Shown here in pieces: positions 30,372 through 38,542 of a stretch of 48,413 bases of DNA (the stretch's first letter is position 1; each line of letters starts with the position of its first letter). Source of the DNA: Candidatus Hopanoidivorans cymbastelae (GTDB taxonomy: Bacteria > Actinomycetota > Acidimicrobiia > Acidimicrobiales > Hopanoidiivorantaceae); contig JAPYNY010000061.1 in NCBI GenBank assembly GCA_028283145.1, positions 1 to 48,413 on the forward strand, in the 5' to 3' direction. The position numbers were made by a program, and so were the translations under genes. A model generated the notes under the pieces. That model saw only the letters and a program-made list of their open reading frames with translations, ran no database searches and was not told the DNA's origin.

Positions 30372-31652
30372 ATGGATGATTTGTCGTCAGAGTGTCCGTC
30401 TGAGGATTTGTCGCCCTTGGACATAGCTGTTATTTCGCTGCATACTTCGCCTCTGGCCCAGCCGGGCGTTGACGACAGTGGTGGCATGAACGTATATGTC
30501 AAGGAGTTGGCTTATGCCTCGGCTCACTTGGGGCATAACAACACGATCTATGTGCGATGCAACTCCGCCGATGCCGATGCGTCACAGGTGGTGGAGGTGG
30601 AACCCGGCGTGCGTCTGGTGATGATTCCTGCGGGCGACCCGAACCTGACCAAAGAGCAACTGCAAGAGGTGCTTCCGGAGTTTGTCGACAAAGTGCAGCA
30701 AGACATTGCCTCGCGAGGTGGAGTGGATGTGATTCACGCCCACTATTGGCTTTCGGGCCTGGCTGGGCATGTCATCAAGCATGAGTTGGATCGCCCCCTG
30801 CTTACAAACTTTCACACCTTGGCCAGAGCGAAGTGGGGCGAAGACCAGCAGACACATCGCAGCGAAGCAGAGCAGACCATCATGGATTGCTCCGACAGAA
30901 TTTTAGTGACGTGTGAGTCCGAGCGCTACCAAGTGCTGGACCACTATGAGGTTTCTCCCGAGCGAATATCGGTGGTTGCGCCTGGTGTGGAGCACGCCTA
31001 TTTCTCGCCCGGCACACAACAGGCGGCTCGGCAAGCTCTGGGCCTGGGAGACGGGCCGATTTTGTTGTTCGCAGGGCGGATCAATCCGCTGAAAAACCCC
31101 ACTTTGGCAGTTGAGGCCCTGTTTGAGTTGAAGGCCCTCAGCCAAGATATGTCCCAAGCGCAGTTGGTGATCGTGGGCGGGCCCAGCGGGCCAGACGGCA
31201 AAGCTGAAATGCAGTTCCTGCAGGCTACTGCCGAGAGTTTGGGAGTCATGTCGCAAATCCGGTTGGTGTCGCCGCAGTCGCACCGAATATTGTCCAGCTA
31301 CTATCGGGCGGCTGATGTGGTGCTAATTCCCAGTTACAGCGAATCCTTCGGGTTGGTAGCTTTGGAAGCGGCTGCTTGCGGCACGCCCGTGGTGGCAGCC
31401 GATGTGGGTGGCTTGAGCAGCTTGGTGGATCACGGGCGAACTGGGTTTTTGGTGCCTGGCTTTGGGGTTGGCATGTCTCAGAGCTATGCCGAATTTGTCG
31501 CTGAGATTTTGAGCGATACCACCTTGGCTGCTGAGTTGAGCCGAAATGCTGCTGAAATGGCCGCCCGGTTCAGCTGGCAAAAGTCAGGCAAAATGCTGGA
31601 GCAGGTGTATGCAGCGGTGTCAAATGCCAGCGTGGTGGATTGTCTGGTCTAG
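30372..31652 (+). CDS. mshA: D-inositol-3-phosphate glycosyltransferase MshA
   Basis: MshA transfers N-acetylglucosamine to 1L-inositol 3-phosphate, the first step of mycothiol synthesis. The GT4 enzyme (426 aa) has the N-terminal signature ISLHTSPLAQPGVDDSGGMNVY-type segment, VDVIHAHYWLSGLAG near 118, FAGRINPLKNP near 234 and the C-terminal E-x7-E block PSYSESFGLVALEAAACGTPV near 325. This gene is a main argument for an actinobacterial host. The YbjN-family gene starts on the base after its stop, as beside mshA in mycobacteria. Confidence 0.95.
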   Translation: MDDLSSECPSEDLSPLDIAVISLHTSPLAQPGVDDSGGMNVYVKELAYASAHLGHNNTIYVRCNSADADASQVVEVEPGVRLVMIPAGDPNLTKEQLQEVLPEFVDKVQQDIASRGGVDVIHAHYWLSGLAGHVIKHELDRPLLTNFHTLARAKWGEDQQTHRSEAEQTIMDCSDRILVTCESERYQVLDHYEVSPERISVVAPGVEHAYFSPGTQQAARQALGLGDGPILLFAGRINPLKNPTLAVEALFELKALSQDMSQAQLVIVGGPSGPDGKAEMQFLQATAESLGVMSQIRLVSPQSHRILSSYYRAADVVLIPSYSESFGLVALEAAACGTPVVAADVGGLSSLVDHGRTGFLVPGFGVGMSQSYAEFVAEILSDTTLAAELSRNAAEMAARFSWQKSGKMLEQVYAAVSNASVVDCLV

Positions 31653-32105
31653 GTGTCTTCGCCAGCTTCTGACGTTGAGTTGGCTGCCTTGGAGCAGCGC
31701 ATTCACCACTGGGCACATACTGCGCTGAAGACGAACGACTATGTTTTGGCGGTAGAGCGTGGACAGCCCGATGAGCATCGCTGGTATGTCCGTCTGCAGG
31801 GCGAGGCAAAGGAAATTTTTTCAGTCTGGTTCACGCTGGGGCAGCGCACGCTTCAGTATGAGACGTTTTTCATTCCCGCTCCGCAGCATTCTCCTGAGGA
31901 GTTCTACAAATTCCTCATGCGCCGAAACCTGAAGCTTTACGGGTTGGCTTTTGCTGTGGGGGAAGAAGATGCCGTGTTTTTGGCGGGGCGTTTGCCGGTG
32001 GAGTTGGTGACCGAAGCCGAGCTGGATCGTATTTTGGGCACCATTTGGGAAGAGACCGAACGCTGTTTCAGGACGGCGCTTCGGCTGGCATTCGGGGTTG
32101 GCTAG
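31653..32105 (+). CDS. YbjN domain-containing protein
   Basis: This 150-aa soluble protein starts with GTG on the first base after the mshA stop (TAGGTG), so it is translationally coupled. It contains the YbjN features RWYVRLQGEAKEIFSVWF, YETFFIPAP and LMRRNLKLYGLAFAV. The fold resembles type III secretion chaperones. In actinobacteria a YbjN-family gene regularly follows mshA; its role in mycothiol metabolism is not established. Confidence 0.88.
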   Translation: MSSPASDVELAALEQRIHHWAHTALKTNDYVLAVERGQPDEHRWYVRLQGEAKEIFSVWFTLGQRTLQYETFFIPAPQHSPEEFYKFLMRRNLKLYGLAFAVGEEDAVFLAGRLPVELVTEAELDRILGTIWEETERCFRTALRLAFGVG

Positions 32106-32225
32106 GTTGGTGTTGGCTGGGTTGCCTGCCCGACTCTTACTCAAAATTTTTGCGGGTTGTCCAGTGCTCCCATTTTTTGTGAGTTTCCCAGTGTCCCAAA
32201 GCTCCCCAAAGCTAAGGTAAGTTTT

Positions 32226-33008
32226 ATGGCAGTGAAGTTGCAGTGCGTGGGAGGGGGAAAGATGGGCGAAGCCCTGCTGAGTGGCTTGATGGCTTCAGGC
32301 TGGGCTGAGCCAGGTGAGTTGGCAGTGGCGGAGATGTTGGAAGCCAGACGGGTGGAGTTGGCCCGCCTGTATCCGCAGATGACAGTTTCAGATGAGCCTT
32401 TGGCGGATGTGGATGCGCTGTTGGCGGTGAAGCCCAACGATGTAGCCGAAGCTGCCCGAGCTTTGGCTTGTTCCAGAGTGCTTTCCATCGCTGCGGGGGT
32501 GCGCTTAGCTGTGCTGGAAGAGTTGTTGCCAGCAGGTTGCAAGGTGGTGCGGGCTATGCCGAACACCCCAGCATTGCTAGGGGAGGGGGCTGCTGCTGTG
32601 GCAGCGGGCGCGAATGCCGGTGAGGAAGACTTGGATTGGGCAGTCGGAATTTTGAAGTCGGTTGGAACTGTGGTAGTGGTAGCCGAAGAGTCGCTAGATG
32701 CCGTCACAGGAGTGTCGGGTTCGGGGCCGGCTTATCTATTCTTGGTGGCCGAGGCCATGATCTCGGCTGCTGTAGAAGTTGGCTTGAGTCATGACATCGC
32801 CGATGGTTTGGTACGCCAAACTCTGCTAGGCTCAGCCAAGTTGTTGGCGCAAGGCAGCGACACCCCAGAGGTGTTGCGCAAAAATGTTACTTCGCCGGGT
32901 GGAACTACCGCAGCAGCCCTAGAGGTATTTGAAAGTAGACAATTCAGGGAGATTTTTTTGGAAGCCATCCAAGCTGCCACCAAGCGCTCCAAGGAGTTGG
33001 GAACTTAG
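32226..33008 (+). CDS. proC: pyrroline-5-carboxylate reductase
   Basis: ProC reduces pyrroline-5-carboxylate to proline with NAD(P)H. The 260-aa enzyme has the Rossmann motif CVGGGKMGEALLSG at the N terminus, VKPNDV near 75, RAMPNTPALLGEG near 111 and the C-terminal signature VTGVSGSGPAYLF near 160 with SPGGTTAAALEVFE near 223. ATG 32226 is preferred to 32157 because it starts at the conserved fold and has a weak AAGG upstream. The mshA-YbjN-proC order resembles that of mycobacterial genomes. Confidence 0.95.
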   Translation: MAVKLQCVGGGKMGEALLSGLMASGWAEPGELAVAEMLEARRVELARLYPQMTVSDEPLADVDALLAVKPNDVAEAARALACSRVLSIAAGVRLAVLEELLPAGCKVVRAMPNTPALLGEGAAAVAAGANAGEEDLDWAVGILKSVGTVVVVAEESLDAVTGVSGSGPAYLFLVAEAMISAAVEVGLSHDIADGLVRQTLLGSAKLLAQGSDTPEVLRKNVTSPGGTTAAALEVFESRQFREIFLEAIQAATKRSKELGT

Positions 33009-33041
33009 CACCAAGTTAGACGAGCAAAACACCGGTAGGAG

Positions 33042-33890
33042 TTATGGCAAGGGGACAACGACTCTGTTGGCGGAGGTGTCATACAGTTCACATGTGTTGG
33101 TCTTGGGGTTGACTTGAACTATATGATTTTCATTTTGATATTCTGTAGAATCGTCAATGGGCAATAGTTTAATTTGTCCTGGTATTGGATTGCCTGGTGG
33201 AGCACCAAAAATAGGTGGTGGTTGGGCGTTTCTTATTGGAGCTCTTGAGCCTCTGAAATAAACTAGAGTCTCTATTTCTTCTTGCGAAAGGCCAAAGCCT
33301 CCTCCAACGCCTTGCATCCATTCCCTTGCAGCAATTGTTTCAATTTCTACCGGGTTTGAAAATAGCGCAAGTGGATAGGGATTGCTAAGACTTGGCGCAA
33401 ATCCATCTATAGCCAATGGATTCCCGGTGCTGAAGAAGAATGCGTCAGCTGCATCTACTTCGTCACTCTCTGTGGTAGAAAAAAAGTCATCCAGATTCGG
33501 GCCAGTTGAAATTACTGGAAAACTTTGAGCATTCTGTGGTGGCAGGTCAAGGTAATAGCAGGCAGGTCTGCAGCCGACTTTGCTGCTGGTGACGCCGCCA
33601 CTGCCATCGGGACCACCCACGCCGCGGGCTTGGGCCTCCAAGTCATGGGTTTCCCATTGCTCGCATCTAGCCTCCAGGTCGCTGGTTTGGTCTTCCAAGT
33701 CGTCAGAAGCGCTTCCTGTGATGGCAACGATTATGACCCCGGCTGCCACGGCCATCAACACCAGCACTGCGGTGATGATCAGGGTTTGAAGGGTGATGCC
33801 TCTTTGGTCGTTGGGGGCATGCCCGGAACGAATAACTCCGCGCAGGGGGGGGGTCAGCCTAAATGCTCTGCCATTTTTCAAATTCAGCAT
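33042..33890 (-). CDS. prepilin-like exported protein, paralogue A, with C9 tract
   Basis: This 282-aa protein belongs to no family I recognise. After a basic 30-residue leader comes R-G-ITLQTLIITAVLVLMAVAAG, a hydrophobic helix preceded by Gly as in type IV prepilins, but without the usual Glu at position 5 of the mature form. The rest (about 220 residues) would be outside the membrane, Ser/Pro/Asn-rich, with paired Cys (KVGCRPACYY) and a terminal C-E-L-Y-D-T-S. A run of nine G on the plus strand (33845-33853; C in the gene) occupies codons 13-16, ahead of the helix, and no in-frame start follows it. Loss or gain of one base would silence the gene. The paralogue is 34202-34987. Confidence 0.85.
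   Translation of the reverse strand: MLNLKNGRAFRLTPPLRGVIRSGHAPNDQRGITLQTLIITAVLVLMAVAAGVIIVAITGSASDDLEDQTSDLEARCEQWETHDLEAQARGVGGPDGSGGVTSSKVGCRPACYYLDLPPQNAQSFPVISTGPNLDDFFSTTESDEVDAADAFFFSTGNPLAIDGFAPSLSNPYPLALFSNPVEIETIAAREWMQGVGGGFGLSQEEIETLVYFRGSRAPIRNAQPPPIFGAPPGNPIPGQIKLLPIDDSTEYQNENHIVQVNPKTNTCELYDTSANRVVVPLP
33845..33853. repeat. homopolymer (9 G) in paralogue A
   Basis: Nine consecutive G on the plus strand, C in the coding strand, at codons 13-16 of paralogue A. Such tracts slip readily during replication. The length seen keeps the frame open. Confidence 0.9.
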
Positions 33891-34201
33891 AAATAGTAAT
33901 ATATAGTGATTTTGAATATATTACCTTCCTTACTATAAAATCAATAAAATTTTGTTTGGTGGCTGGTTTCAAGCTGCACTCAATTTTGAATTTAGGGTTT
34001 GTATATTTCGCTGACATTTATTGGGGGATTGATTATTTTTTGGGCTTGTGAGTGCTTGCATGCGTTCTGATTTCTGCAGCGGATTCTGGTTTAGAGGTGT
34101 TTGGGAATGTTGGTCTGAAGTGTTATTGTGGCAGGTGCAAAAATAATATAGTAAGGTAGTTCATAATCAACAAGCACAATAAAGAAAGAGAGTAATAAAT
34201 T
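33891..34201. other. AT-rich divergent intergenic region of the paralogue pair
   Basis: This 311-base stretch has no gene and is much more AT-rich than the rest of the window. A related element lies on each side in opposite orientation: ATAGTAAGGAAGGTA read on the minus strand (33936-33922) and ATAGTAAGGTA on the plus strand (34148-34158), each upstream of one gene. They may be matched promoter or regulator sites. A-T-rich -10-like sequences are too common here to choose one. Confidence 0.6.
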
Positions 34202-34987
34202 ATGATGACCATCAATATAGTTGCAGCAGGGGTGGTGGCGATTGCTGCTGCTTTGTCAATCCGCCAAGCTTTTGGATTGCGCGCAGCCGGTAGGCACGGT
34301 TTCGCTCGGCAGGTGGCAGGTTCGGCTGATTCTATGCGGGGGGGGGGTCTGTCTGCGTGTGAACGAGGCATCACCCTTCAGACTCTGATCGTCACCGCGG
34401 TCCTAGTGCTGATGGCCGTAGCCGCCGGCGTGGTCATCGTGGCCATTACCAACAGTTCTTCAGACGACCTTGAGGAACAATCTCCCGACCTTGAAAGCCG
34501 ATGTAATGGAGCGGAAATCTACGACCCGATTCTGGCAGCCGCCGGTGTTGAAGGCGAAGTAGTAGGCACTGTAGCAGCAGCGGGATCAGATCCTGCAGAA
34601 GAAGTGAATTTGAAAGGAAGCGCAGTCGGGTGCATCCCAGTCTGCTTCTATATTGAAGATGCTGGCGGAGACGAAAAAATAAGCATAGAAGAAGTAAGGT
34701 TTATTCGTGAATGGAGTGAATATAGTGACGCAAAAAACTTTTTGCGGGCTGTAGTTCCCCAAGGGGGTGGAGAAGAATTTGCTGCCTTGTTCAGGAACCC
34801 AACTACATTAGTTACTCCACTCCCTGGCCCTAATGATGCTGATCTTCCTGTTGACCCTTATGGACCATCACTCACGGATGGTCAGTTTGCTTCTTCTCCG
34901 GTCGATGCTGCGGAGGTTCGTGTGGGGCCAGGCCAGGATGATTGTTTCATTTACAACAGCAGCGGTCAGATAGCCGAGGAAAGATAG
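34202..34987 (+). CDS. prepilin-like exported protein, paralogue B, with G10 tract
   Basis: The 261-aa protein is the divergent partner of 33042-33890. Both share R-G-ITLQTLI-TAVLVLMAVAAGV, then SDDLE-Q--DLE-RC, the V-G-C-x-P-x-C motif and a terminal C-x-I/L-Y-N/D-S/T-S. Between these the sequences differ strongly. This copy has a longer N terminus (56 residues, with a weak hydrophobic stretch at 4-20) before the Gly-Ile junction. Ten G (34338-34347) at codons 46-49 lie 7 residues before that junction. GAGAG 9 nt before ATG 34202 supports the start; ATG 34334, immediately before the tract, is an alternative. A similar function and phase-variable expression are inferred. Confidence 0.85.
   Translation: MMTINIVAAGVVAIAAALSIRQAFGLRAAGRHGFARQVAGSADSMRGGGLSACERGITLQTLIVTAVLVLMAVAAGVVIVAITNSSSDDLEEQSPDLESRCNGAEIYDPILAAAGVEGEVVGTVAAAGSDPAEEVNLKGSAVGCIPVCFYIEDAGGDEKISIEEVRFIREWSEYSDAKNFLRAVVPQGGGEEFAALFRNPTTLVTPLPGPNDADLPVDPYGPSLTDGQFASSPVDAAEVRVGPGQDDCFIYNSSGQIAEER
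34338..34347. repeat. homopolymer (10 G) in paralogue B
   Basis: Ten consecutive G in the coding strand, just after ATG 34334 (internal Met45), at the same place relative to the membrane segment as the tract in paralogue A. The reading frame across it is open in this sequence. Confidence 0.9.
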
Positions 34988-35010
34988 TCGGACAGGCCAG
35001 TCCGAAGACT
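34986..35010 (+). terminator. hairpin just after paralogue B
   Basis: CGGAC (34989-34993) pairs with GTCCG (35000-35004) around a 6-nt loop, with AGT/ACT extending the stem across a bulge. It begins within the stop codon and is followed by ATTTGTCTT, only moderately T-rich, so it is a weak terminator candidate. The 240 bases from here to 35227 hold no other feature I can support. Confidence 0.35.
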
Positions 35011-35227
35011 ATTTGTCTTGGACCCGCTGACCGCTCTGGCGCTATTGCTGCCTGAGCCCAAAACACATCTCCGGATACATCAGCGAATTAGCCAGCAGAA
35101 AAAACCTCAGACGAAAATCCACTCAGCGGAAAATTCGCCACAGACTACCAATCATTCAACCAAAGTAAGTCAAATATATAGTTCCCATTTGAACATTGCC
35201 GTAGTGCCTGTTCATGCCAAATCTCCA

Positions 35228-36664
35228 TCAGTTGGCATAGGTGAGTGCTTTGAACGTTTCGTAGCGGTCGGCGCAGGCTTGTTGCCATTGGGAGTTGGGC
35301 TGGAAGACTCGGCCGGCCGGCTGTTGCCAGCGGCGAATGTCTGACAGCTCAGCTTCCAGGCCAGCGGTAATACGAGCTAAAAAAGCTGCCCCCAAAGCTG
35401 CCCCTTCGGGAATGGGAGAGCTTTCCACCGGGAGGTTAGTAGCGTCTGCGATGGCTTGAAGCCAAGCTGGGTTGTAAGTGCCGCCGCCTGTGGCCACAAT
35501 TCTTTGGGGCTGACAGTGTTCGCCGGCCAACTCCAAATGGTGGCGGATGACAAAACCCGTGGTCTCATAGCCAGCCCTCAGCAGTTCAGCCGGGCCGTGG
35601 GTCAAATTGAGGTGGTGCAGCGAAGCCCGTAAAGAGCGCTTGTGAAGAGGCGTCCGCTCCCCCCTGATGTATGGCAGCCAGACAGGAATGTTGCCGGGTG
35701 CAGCAGATGCAGGCAACTGCGGCGGGTTGGTGCCGTGCCCCAAAATCTGGTGCAGATAGTTGAGAAAAATTCCTCCCGCATTGCTGGGGCCGCCCACCAA
35801 CGAAAGCTCAGGCTCGCTATGGGGTATGGTCCAGAGATTGTCAATTTCAATCCACGAGTCAAGCACCATCCAAGTCAGCAAAGTCGCACCTAAGACCACC
35901 AGCACATCGCCCGGTTGGTCAGCACCGGCGGTGATCTGCTCAGCCAAGGCGTCAATTGTGCCACCAGACAGGGGAATGGTTGCGCTTCGGTTGTGGCAGA
36001 CGGCGGAGTTGGCCGGCGTAATTTCGCCGACAGGGTCATTACCAGCTCCAAGGCGGGGCAGCTGCTCTGGGGCAATACCCAATTTCTGGCAGACATTGCG
36101 ATCCCAACCCACCCCATCAAAAACGGGCATGGACGTCATCGCGGTGGCTGTGTCCAACACTGCTTCACCGCACAAGGCAGCGTTGCCCACCGCCTGAGCC
36201 GGGCAGAACGTCACCACCTCGGGATGAGCGGCTGCCATCCACTCCAAAAACCCTAAAAATTCCCCGTTTTCTATAGGGGGGCGGGCTAGATTTTCGTCTG
36301 AACTGCCACGCACATCTCCATAGAGCAGGCCAGGGGTGATGGGTTGGTTGCGGGAGTCCAAGCCAGCCAAGGAAGGCACAAACGCAGCCACACAAACCGC
36401 TTGCACTTCCAAGCCGGCCGCCACCTCATGCCAAGCTTCCAGCACACCACGATGCCAGGCGTCCAACGCGTCATGTTCAAAATGCTCGGCTGAGGGAGTG
36501 ATTAGTTTATGCGGCCGACGATAGTTGGCGACAATGCCCCCGTTTTCATCGGCTGCGACAGCTTTGACCGCGGTGGTGCCGATGTCAAGGCCGACTGTGA
36601 CAGATTTCAAACGGACAGAATTCAAATGGCTTGCCTGGGTTGCCCTGGTCGCTCCCAGCCACAC
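35228..36664 (-). CDS. FGGY family carbohydrate kinase
   Basis: This 478-aa sugar kinase has the ASKHA phosphate loop VGLDIGTTAVKAVA near residue 25, a catalytic-type SGGTIDALAEQ near 230, and the adenosine motif ATGGGTYNPAWLQ near 393 with EGAALGAAFLA near 425. It may be a xylulokinase or a related pentose/polyol kinase; the substrate cannot be read from sequence. GTG 36664 follows the acyl-CoA synthetase stop directly (TAGGTG), so it is coupled to that gene, an unusual pairing. TTG 36625 is an alternative start nearer the conserved fold. Confidence 0.9.
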   Translation of the reverse strand: MWLGATRATQASHLNSVRLKSVTVGLDIGTTAVKAVAADENGGIVANYRRPHKLITPSAEHFEHDALDAWHRGVLEAWHEVAAGLEVQAVCVAAFVPSLAGLDSRNQPITPGLLYGDVRGSSDENLARPPIENGEFLGFLEWMAAAHPEVVTFCPAQAVGNAALCGEAVLDTATAMTSMPVFDGVGWDRNVCQKLGIAPEQLPRLGAGNDPVGEITPANSAVCHNRSATIPLSGGTIDALAEQITAGADQPGDVLVVLGATLLTWMVLDSWIEIDNLWTIPHSEPELSLVGGPSNAGGIFLNYLHQILGHGTNPPQLPASAAPGNIPVWLPYIRGERTPLHKRSLRASLHHLNLTHGPAELLRAGYETTGFVIRHHLELAGEHCQPQRIVATGGGTYNPAWLQAIADATNLPVESSPIPEGAALGAAFLARITAGLEAELSDIRRWQQPAGRVFQPNSQWQQACADRYETFKALTYAN

Positions 36665-38497
36665 CTAAAGGGCGGTTTTGAGAAGCTTGCCGGCAGCGTT
36701 TCGGGGGAGTGGCTCCGAACGGATTTCCCAAATGGAAGGCACTTTGTAGGCAGCCAGCGTCTCAGCACACCATTCAGTCAGTTGCTGGGTGAAAGCATCA
36801 GGGTCTAATCCGTGCCCGTCTATGGGCACCACAACCGCTTTGACTTCTTGGCCCGTCTCAGGGTGGTCAACCCCCAGCACAGCCGACTCCTCCACATCCG
36901 GGTGGGCGTCCAGGCGGTATTCAATCTCAATGGGATAGATATTCTCGGCATTGTGCAAAATCATGTCGCGAGCGCGGGAATTGATGTATAGGTAGCCGTC
37001 TTCGTCCAGGCAGCCGATGTCGCCCGTGGCCAGCCAGCGCCCCGGTTTGACAGTGGCAGCGGTGGCTTCAGGATTTTCCCAGTATTCCAGCATGGTGTAG
37101 GCGCTGCGACAGTGGATTTCTCCTTCCTGGTTGGGCGGCAGCGGTTGGTCGTTTTCGTCTCGGATTTCAAGTTCCATGCCCACCCCGGCTCGCCCGCAGG
37201 ACTCCGGGCGCCCCAGATATTCCAACCCCCCGATATTGGCGATGACCGCGGTGGATTCGCTGGAGCCGTAGCCGGTGCCCATGGAATGAGCCGCGTTGGG
37301 GAAGCTGTCGCGCAGCAGTTCTTGGAGGGCGGGGGAAGTGGGAGAGCCCCCTGAACCGATTTGGCGGATAGAGGAAATGTCGTATTCGCCGAAGCTAGGG
37401 TGCCTGGCGACCCGCGACCCCATGCTGCCGATAGCCGAAAAGCTGGTGATTTTTTCTTCCTGGATGAGGCGCAGCACGTCTTGAGGATCGAAGCGGCCGC
37501 GGCGGTAGATGATTTTGCCTCCAGTTGACAAGTTGAGCAGCAGCCCGGCATGAAGCCCTGAGACGTGAAACAGCGGAGAAGTGCCGAGCGTAATGGATTG
37601 GGTGGGTGGCTGGGGTTTTGGGCTTTGGTTGTCGCTTGGTTGGGCGCGGCTGGTCTGGCTGCTGCTTGGCGGGCTGTCGTCATCGTTTGTTTGGCGGTTG
37701 CCTGTTTGGCTGTCGCCCGCAGCTTGCGAATTGGCAGCGGCCAGCTCCTCGGCCAAGGCCATTTCAGCTACGGTTCTGATGGCCCCGTTGCAGAGGGTGG
37801 TTTGGACGAAGCCGACTAAAGCCCTGTGGGAGATCAGCGCGCCTTTGGGTTGCCCGGTGGTGCCGCTGGTGTAGAGGATGAGACAGGGGTCGTCTTCATC
37901 AATTGCATCGTTGGGGGCTGGAGCATCGGGCGCGTGGCGCTGAAGCAAAGCAAAATCTTGATCCATATTGATGACCGGCACGTCAGAGTTGACGTGTTCC
38001 AAGCGGGCTAGGCGAGCGGCGTCGCCAATCAGCAGCTTGGGCTGGCTGTGGTTGATCCCGTATTCAATCTCAGCCGGTGTCCACCAGCCGTTGAAAGCCG
38101 ACGCAATGGCTCCGATGCTGACTGTGGCCAAAAATGCGATCACCCACTCGGGGCAGTTGGCCGCCAAAATAGCTACCCGGTCGCCCTTTTGGATGTTGCA
38201 ATCTTGCTTGAGTGCCTGGGCGGCGGAGTTGACTCGGTGGATTGTCTCAGCAAAAGTGAGGCGTTGGTTTTCCAGCACCAGATACTCGCGGTCGCCAAAC
38301 TGCTCAGCTGATGCCAGCAGGTCTCGCACGGAGTTATGCCGGTTGGCAAAGACTTCATATCGCCGGCCCAAGACGTCTTCTTCCACCAGTTCAAAGAATC
38401 TGCCTGCACCGCACAGGTTGGCTTGGGCTTCGGCTAAATGCTTGTCACGCAGTTGCTGGGTGTCTGAGCTTGGGACTGGCTGTTGGGTGGTAGTCAT
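36665..38497 (-). CDS. AMP-binding acyl-CoA synthetase
   Basis: This 610-aa ANL enzyme activates a carboxylic acid as acyl-adenylate, then as CoA thioester. It has the P-loop LYTSGTTGQPKGA near residue 210, GSGGSPTSP near 370, GYGSSESTA near 399, ATGDIGCLDEDGY near 478 and the C-terminal catalytic lysine in PRNAAGKLLKTAL. A hydrophilic insertion of about 45 residues (Gln/Ser/Asn/Pro-rich, near 248-292) sits between the P-loop and the next core motif and is not typical. It lies between lhr and the FGGY kinase. Medium- or long-chain fatty acids are likely substrates given the neighbouring crotonase. Confidence 0.93.
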   Translation of the reverse strand: MTTTQQPVPSSDTQQLRDKHLAEAQANLCGAGRFFELVEEDVLGRRYEVFANRHNSVRDLLASAEQFGDREYLVLENQRLTFAETIHRVNSAAQALKQDCNIQKGDRVAILAANCPEWVIAFLATVSIGAIASAFNGWWTPAEIEYGINHSQPKLLIGDAARLARLEHVNSDVPVINMDQDFALLQRHAPDAPAPNDAIDEDDPCLILYTSGTTGQPKGALISHRALVGFVQTTLCNGAIRTVAEMALAEELAAANSQAAGDSQTGNRQTNDDDSPPSSSQTSRAQPSDNQSPKPQPPTQSITLGTSPLFHVSGLHAGLLLNLSTGGKIIYRRGRFDPQDVLRLIQEEKITSFSAIGSMGSRVARHPSFGEYDISSIRQIGSGGSPTSPALQELLRDSFPNAAHSMGTGYGSSESTAVIANIGGLEYLGRPESCGRAGVGMELEIRDENDQPLPPNQEGEIHCRSAYTMLEYWENPEATAATVKPGRWLATGDIGCLDEDGYLYINSRARDMILHNAENIYPIEIEYRLDAHPDVEESAVLGVDHPETGQEVKAVVVPIDGHGLDPDAFTQQLTEWCAETLAAYKVPSIWEIRSEPLPRNAAGKLLKTAL

Positions 38498-38542
38498 GGT
38501 TACTTTCTCAATTTAGTTTTGGGCGGAGCTCGCTTTCAAAAT

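Larger units (their letters stand above)
33701..34471. repeat. inverted repeat formed by the paralogous membrane-segment codons
   Basis: The arms are 33701-33800 and 34366-34471, the coding sequence for R-G-ITLQTL through SDDLE in each gene. By eye the arms are about four-fifths identical over some 100 bases in opposite orientation. They enclose both homopolymer tracts, both start codons and the AT-rich intergenic region. Recombination between the arms would exchange promoters, leaders and tracts between the two genes. Confidence 0.8.

Noticed and set aside
35018-35344. 108-codon plus-strand frame after paralogue B
   Set aside because: It overlaps the 3' end of the FGGY kinase by over 100 bases, lacks a convincing start and has biased, unstructured composition.
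37581-37874. 97-codon plus-strand frame, Trp/Leu/Val-rich, that looks like a membrane protein
   Set aside because: It is the complement of the Gln/Ser/Pro-rich insertion and adjoining region of the acyl-CoA synthetase.
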